Positions 59,621 through 64,000 of a stretch of DNA of 64,000 nt are shown here, piece by piece. The DNA comes from Tenrec ecaudatus (taxonomy: Eukaryota; Chordata; Mammalia; Afrosoricida; Tenrecidae): NCBI RefSeq assembly GCF_050624435.1, contig NC_134535.1, positions 76,008,494 to 76,072,493 on the forward strand. Reading direction: 5' to 3'. Below the pieces are notes generated by a model that ran no database searches, was not told the DNA's origin, and saw only the letters and a list, made by a program, of their open reading frames with translations. A program made the position numbers and the translations under genes. Within the stretch, counting starts at the first letter, position 1. Each line of letters starts with the position of its first letter.

Positions 59621-61754
59621 TAATGATACAGTACCTGAAGTGGCTATCTATAGTGTTGTTTTCAGTCAATTTTGGCAATGTTGGGGTCTTATAAGCCCAA
59701 TAAATAATACCCCATCTAAAATAGAAATCAGGCAGATAGAGATAACATTAGCAGTTTTATTACTGATAGATTGTCAGTAGAAACAAAGGATTCCTGATAT
59801 TATAACCCTGAATGAGCCAAATGTGTCCATGTAGTTATCAGCTATTCTGGTAGTCACAGGCTGCACCCATATAGGTCAGAGACAGCACAGCAGCATACAT
59901 GTAGGTGCGTGATTTCAGTGTAAAAAAAGGAAAGAAGGGATGAGCCAGACATGTAGACTTTGTGCTCCCAAATCTGAAGCACAGTTAGTTAATCCACCTC
60001 CTAGGGAAAAGCCAAGTGCGATTATAAAACCTTGTGAATAAAACATGAGGAGTGGAAAATAAATATTCATCCCAGTAGAAAAAGTCAGTTTTCTAGGAAT
60101 TGACTATCCCATTAAGTATTTACACTTGTTGACATAGATTTGTTAAAAGAATTGAAAAACAATTGAATTTGCAATAGCTACTCTATTTATCATGTACCAC
60201 AGATAAAGCAACACACATTAATGACTCCATTAACAAGCCCTTCGTTTCCTCACTTCTCATTTTAGTAAAGAAATTGCTCCCTGTCGGAGGAAAGCTTCCT
60301 CAATAAGCTATCTTGTGCCAATGGCCTTTCCTGGATTATGGCTGAGGTGTGCAGGCCTTCATCTTACCTGTCATGGGAAAGGCCTTAGAATGCATCCTAA
60401 TGTAGGAAAATAAGAACAGCAATAAGTTCTGTAATTCATATCTGATGATGAGAATTCTTGAGATCTTTCTCCTTCAACCAGCTTCTGACCATCAGAGCAG
60501 AGTACATTTTCTCTTGGTCCTTACTTTACAATGTTGACCCATGCAAAGAAGAAGCTGGAGCTGGAGGTGGGGACATAGGAAGTTCTGAGGCATGGAGGCA
60601 TCAAGCTTATTTCTTTTATGACTCAAGGAAAGGTTAGAGCATACCTACTCAAGATCTTTATCTCAGAGGGCTATTATTTGGATAGAAAATTCTGTATTGT
60701 AGATCATGGCAAGTTTCTTTCTGGTCTTACTCCACAATGCAGACACATGCAAACAAATTGAAAGCTGAGGGAGGAACAGGGAGTTCTGAGAGTGTAGCTG
60801 AGGAAAAGGTTATGGCATGCCTAATCAATATCTTCATCTCAGGAAGATAGTTGTCCAAAATTTACTTATTCTGGATTGTGCTGATAAAAAATGTCATCTT
60901 TAATTAAAAATGTACGTTAACACAAATCACGCTGGGTGTTTGGATATAATAGCATAACTTAGCCTTATTCCTACAAGAGAAATCTATTTGCAGTCTAAGG
61001 CTAGTCCACTCATTTCCCTTTTTAGACACTCTAACCTTGGTGGACATATGCAGAGATTACCTTAAGGGTTCCTTTCCCCCTCATCAATTTTATTAGTCAT
61101 CTCTGTAATGTAGATTTTGTATTTTATATTACAGTTTAGGTATATCATCCACACTCTACTCTTGCATTCTTACTTTCAACTGAATATTTCTGGGTCATAC
61201 CTTGATGACTTACTTTATCACATTTGCCACCCACTTCTGTATTATTTATCTGAGCCAATGTTATACACCCATCTACCCATCTACAAAGCTAGACACTGCT
61301 CAGTTTGTGAAATATCCCTTCTCTCCGGTCTACTAAATCCCATCAGTTTATCAGTCTCTGTGCCTCTGAAATACAGCCCCTCCTCTTGCCACCATTTCCA
61401 GCTCTACTATTTGTGTTTGTTCTGTTGTATATAAGAAAGGGTGGATGGTCTGAAGTATATTGTTCATATTCTATTGGCTAATGAATTGTACTGGCAGAAT
61501 ATTGGTAGGCACAGAGAGGGGTAAAAGACATTGTCTCTCTTCTCTCTGCTTTGTGAAGTCTCTGCAGCAAGAGGCAGGTAGGGGCTCCATTGACATCAGC
61601 AATAATCCTCAAGGGTAACACAATACGGGATTATCTGTGAAGGCTCCCATAGCCTTGGTATTGGCAGTTTTGATAGCATCAAGAGGAGGCAGCTATGAAT
61701 TCCAAGATATTTTGGCAGTATGCATAATTAATTTAGGGACTTGAACACCAGCAT
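59621..61754. other. Intergenic, no gene; internal duplication at 60.5-60.9 kb
   Basis: Mostly unique-looking AT-rich DNA. The blocks 60520-60695 and 60725-60860 are degenerate copies of each other (compare 'aaaggttagagcatacctac' with 'aaaggttatggcatgcctaa'). It may be an old LTR or other repeat that I do not recognise. The frame at 61117-61434 has no similarity. Confidence 0.4.
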
Positions 61755-61925
61755 TGATTTCTAAAACCAAATTCATTGCCAGTGAGTCAGTGCTGACTCA
61801 GAGCCACCCCCTGTGGGTTTCTGAGACTGTAATGTTTATGGGAGTAGAAAGCTCAGTCATTCTTCTGTGAGTGATTTCCAAGAGGGTCGATATTTAGTGT
61901 GCTGCTGGGTTCCTGAAATATCGCT
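61755..61925 (-). mobile_element. AfroSINE
   Basis: Antisense: 'ttcattgccagtgagtcagt', 'gctgactcagagccac', 'gtttctgagactgtaatgtt', 'tatgggagtagaaagctcag'. The 5' end is missing. Confidence 0.8.
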
Positions 61926-62638
61926 CTCCCTTTTATTTCTCCAGTCCTGAGGATAATAGGGTTTCCTGTAGTCAATAGTTTCTCTTTTTTGTTTCAGCTT
62001 CCTTTCCCCCCTCCTCTCTCAGTAATAAGTACTCTCAATTTGAAATCATGATTTTTGTTCACCCAAAAATTTGATATCACTTTTGTAAAGTACATATAAC
62101 CCGGTTTTTCTTCTGATCTTTACTAGGATGGTTTTATTAGAGCTGTTTTAAAAGCCTGCTTCACAATGTGCCTAATTTATCATTAGTTTACCTGTTCAGC
62201 CTGAGTCAACTTAAGTTTATTAAAGAAATACTTTAAAGTATTTCTTTACATTGGATTAATATAGAAAGCATTGGATAATTTGGCCTTATTTTTCTAGCCT
62301 TTTCCTATCATTCAAATATAGGTATTATTCACATGAAGCATTGAACTTCTCAGTGTTACTCAACCATACAGGGTTTTTAAAACTTTTTATTGGACTTGCT
62401 GTAACCTTCTCCAGTAGCTCAGTGAATCTCTTTATTTTTGTCTTGAATTTTCCCTTAACAGCCTGTAGTAATATTCCTCCCCGCCAAGTTTTCATCTCAC
62501 CATTGAAAGTTAGTGCTTAGAGAAAAGATAACTCTAATGCATCATTATTTGCCCAGATATTAAAATAATGAATGGTATGTAAAAGCAGTGACAAATACTT
62601 CTTAACTTATCAACAAATTTTCTCTCATGGAAAGAACT
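61926..62638. other. Downstream flank of the OR6C gene
   Basis: No gene. A minus-strand AATAAA (complement of 62431-62436) lies about 205 bp past the OR6C stop and is a candidate polyadenylation signal. Nothing else recognised. Confidence 0.35.
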
Positions 62639-63577
62639 CTATGTGGCGTTCAAACCCCCAGCTTTCCTGACCATCTCTTTGAAGGCTTGTTTGACTTGCT
62701 GGTTCCTTAGGGTATAAATGAAAGGATTCAACATGGGAGCCACGGAAGTGATGAGCACCATTACTCCCTTGTTGAAGGCCACGCCCTCTTTTGCTGAAGG
62801 CTTAATGTAAATGAAGATGCAGCTGCCATAAGAGATGGAGATGACAATCATGTGGGAAGAGCACGTGGAAAAGGCCTTTTTTCTTTGCTGTGCTGATGGG
62901 ATCTTGAGAATAGTTTTGATGATGTAAGTGTATGAAAGCATCACCAGTGCCAGTGTCACCACCAAGGTCACAAAGGCTAACATAAAGTCAATCAGGTCTA
63001 AGAGGCTGGTGTCTGAGCAGGAGAGCTCCAGGAGGGGCCCGTAGTCACAGAAAAAATGATCCAGCACGTTGGAGGCACAGAAATCCAGCCGGCTAGTCAG
63101 GATGATTGGGGTTAAGATGATTAGGAAACCACTTAGCCAAGAGCAGAGAACCAGCTGGGTGCAGACTCTGCTGTTCATGATGGTCATGTAATGCAGGGGT
63201 TTGCAGATGGCCACGTAGCGGTCATAGGACATGGCGGCCAGCAAGTAAAACTCCGCGGACCCAAGAAATATGGCAAAGAAATACTGAGTGAAGCAGCCAG
63301 CAAAGCTGATGGTATTATTCCCCGTTAGCACGCTGCTTAAGAATCTTGGAATGAAAATAGTAGTGAATGAAATTTCCAAGAAGGAGAAATTCCGGAGGAA
63401 AAAATACATAGGTGTCTGGAGACGAGAGTCCAGCAGGGTGAGGGTGATGATGATCAGGTTACCCATGACACTGCATATGTAGGCGAGAAACAGGAAGATG
63501 AACATCACGACCTGAATCTCTGGGTTGTCTGTAAATCCCAACAGGATAAACTCAGTCAAAGAAGTTTGATTTCTCAT
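62639..63577 (-). CDS. Olfactory receptor, OR6C subfamily (OR6C4-like)
   Basis: Intact 312-residue odorant receptor. OR6C hallmarks: [53 protein letters not shown] in part, [18 protein letters not shown] in part, [20 protein letters not shown] and [16 protein letters not shown]. Marks by residue: NQT glycosylation site (3-5), GN (39-40), PMYFF (56-60), [10 protein letters not shown] (116-125), C95/C177 plus loop cysteines C167 and C187, SY (215-216), FSTCSSH (236-242) and NPFIY (284-288). The CDYGP, NKG and AIFLG segments recall OR6C4 most, but OR6C members are close and I give no symbol. The start is ATG 63575-63577; the frame could extend three codons to a GTG, which is not used. Same strand as the two OR10 genes, as in human 12q13.2. 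Confidence 0.95.
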   Translation of the reverse strand: MRNQTSLTEFILLGFTDNPEIQVVMFIFLFLAYICSVMGNLIIITLTLLDSRLQTPMYFFLRNFSFLEISFTTIFIPRFLSSVLTGNNTISFAGCFTQYFFAIFLGSAEFYLLAAMSYDRYVAICKPLHYMTIMNSRVCTQLVLCSWLSGFLIILTPIILTSRLDFCASNVLDHFFCDYGPLLELSCSDTSLLDLIDFMLAFVTLVVTLALVMLSYTYIIKTILKIPSAQQRKKAFSTCSSHMIVISISYGSCIFIYIKPSAKEGVAFNKGVMVLITSVAPMLNPFIYTLRNQQVKQAFKEMVRKAGGLNAT

Positions 63578-63596
63578 AATTAGCACTTGTTGGAAT

Positions 63597-63630
63597 CTTG
63601 TGAAGGAACCAAAAAAAAAAAAAAAAGAAA
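63597..63630 (-). promoter_or_regulatory. Predicted splice acceptor of the OR6C coding exon
   Basis: On the minus strand a long T-run (complement of the A-run around 63610-63625) then GGTTCCTTCACAAG, with AG at 63597-63598. The exon would start at 63596, 19 bp before the ATG. Confidence 0.55.
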
Positions 63631-64000
63631 GGAAAAAAGATGACCATGGAATAAGAAATCAGGACGCCAGAGGTGGGGTTGGTACATGAAATCAGCTCCT
63701 GTTCCTATCTCTGACATATTGCACTCAAGTTCAGTTTTTGGAGACAGCAATTCTTTGGTACAGAGGCTCTGTGTTTCACAGCTTCATACAGTTTTCACAG
63801 ATCCTTCCATGCAAGGAGTATTTATAGTCCATCCAGGAAAAAACATAAAGCGATTCAGGCAATAATGGCTTTTGGGTGCTGCTTACTTTCTTGTACCAGC
63901 TCACTGCTTTCCACAGTCAAGTGAGCTCCCCCTGGGTTAGGGGTGTGCATGCTGAGGTATTGGGAGACCTTTTTGAGGTCACTTTCTAGGTAAGATCATA
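63631..64000. other. Upstream flank of the OR6C gene
   Basis: Non-coding and without recognised repeats. Leader exon and promoter probably lie here or further upstream, outside the window. Confidence 0.4.

Overview
This is nuclear DNA from a placental mammal, most likely a tenrec (Afrotheria; the lesser hedgehog tenrec, Echinops telfairi, fits best). Three marks point there together: many tRNA-derived AfroSINEs, an Afrotherian RTE-clade LINE, and a SPIN ('Space Invader') hAT transposon, a family known from tenrec but from few other placentals. Species is an inference; no search was run.

Host genes: three intact single-coding-exon olfactory receptor (OR) genes, all on the minus strand. They are a family-10 receptor (4175-5113), a clear OR10P1 orthologue (19124-20068) and an OR6C-subfamily receptor closest to OR6C4 (62639-63577). 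Read on the minus strand the order OR6C, OR10P1, OR10-like matches the edge of the human 12q13.2 OR6C/OR10P1 cluster. Each has a convincing splice acceptor 15-19 bp upstream of its ATG, as expected for OR genes with untranslated leader exons. Each product is a seven-helix odorant receptor for olfactory neuron cilia. There are also two processed pseudogenes, UBE2V2 (10324-11364) and HINT1 (27309-27886).

Most of the rest is retrotransposon. About half of the window is one L1 lineage with a very long (roughly 3 kb) 3' UTR, mostly on the minus strand. Main pieces: a plus-strand 5'-truncated L1 (7141-16263) that received an LTR, the UBE2V2 retrocopy and an inverted L1 tail; an ORF2-less, HAL1-like element (43038-46630); and a nearly complete but dead minus-strand L1 (48745-58030) with tandem monomers in its 5' UTR. 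An RTE LINE at 29206-33585 holds LTRs, one of which holds an L1 tail.

Layout: 0-4 kb RTE relic, AfroSINE, unique DNA and a possible LTR; 4-6 kb OR10-like gene; 6.7-16.3 kb nested L1s; 17-19 kb SINE cluster with SPIN; 19-20 kb OR10P1; 20-27 kb old L1, L2, MIR, AfroSINEs; 27-38 kb HINT1 pseudogene, RTE/LTR nest, MaLR-type LTR; 38-41 kb mostly unique DNA with two CTCF-like motifs; 41-59.6 kb L1 block; 59.6-62.6 kb mostly unique; 62.6-63.6 kb OR6C gene.

I found no CRISPR, operon, tRNA/rRNA gene or evident new system. The most interesting items are the ORF2-less L1, the SPIN copy inside a SINE, a (TC)n microsatellite acting as the pyrimidine tract of the OR10P1 acceptor, the L1 monomers and L1 chimeras, and a tandem pair of CTCF-like motifs.
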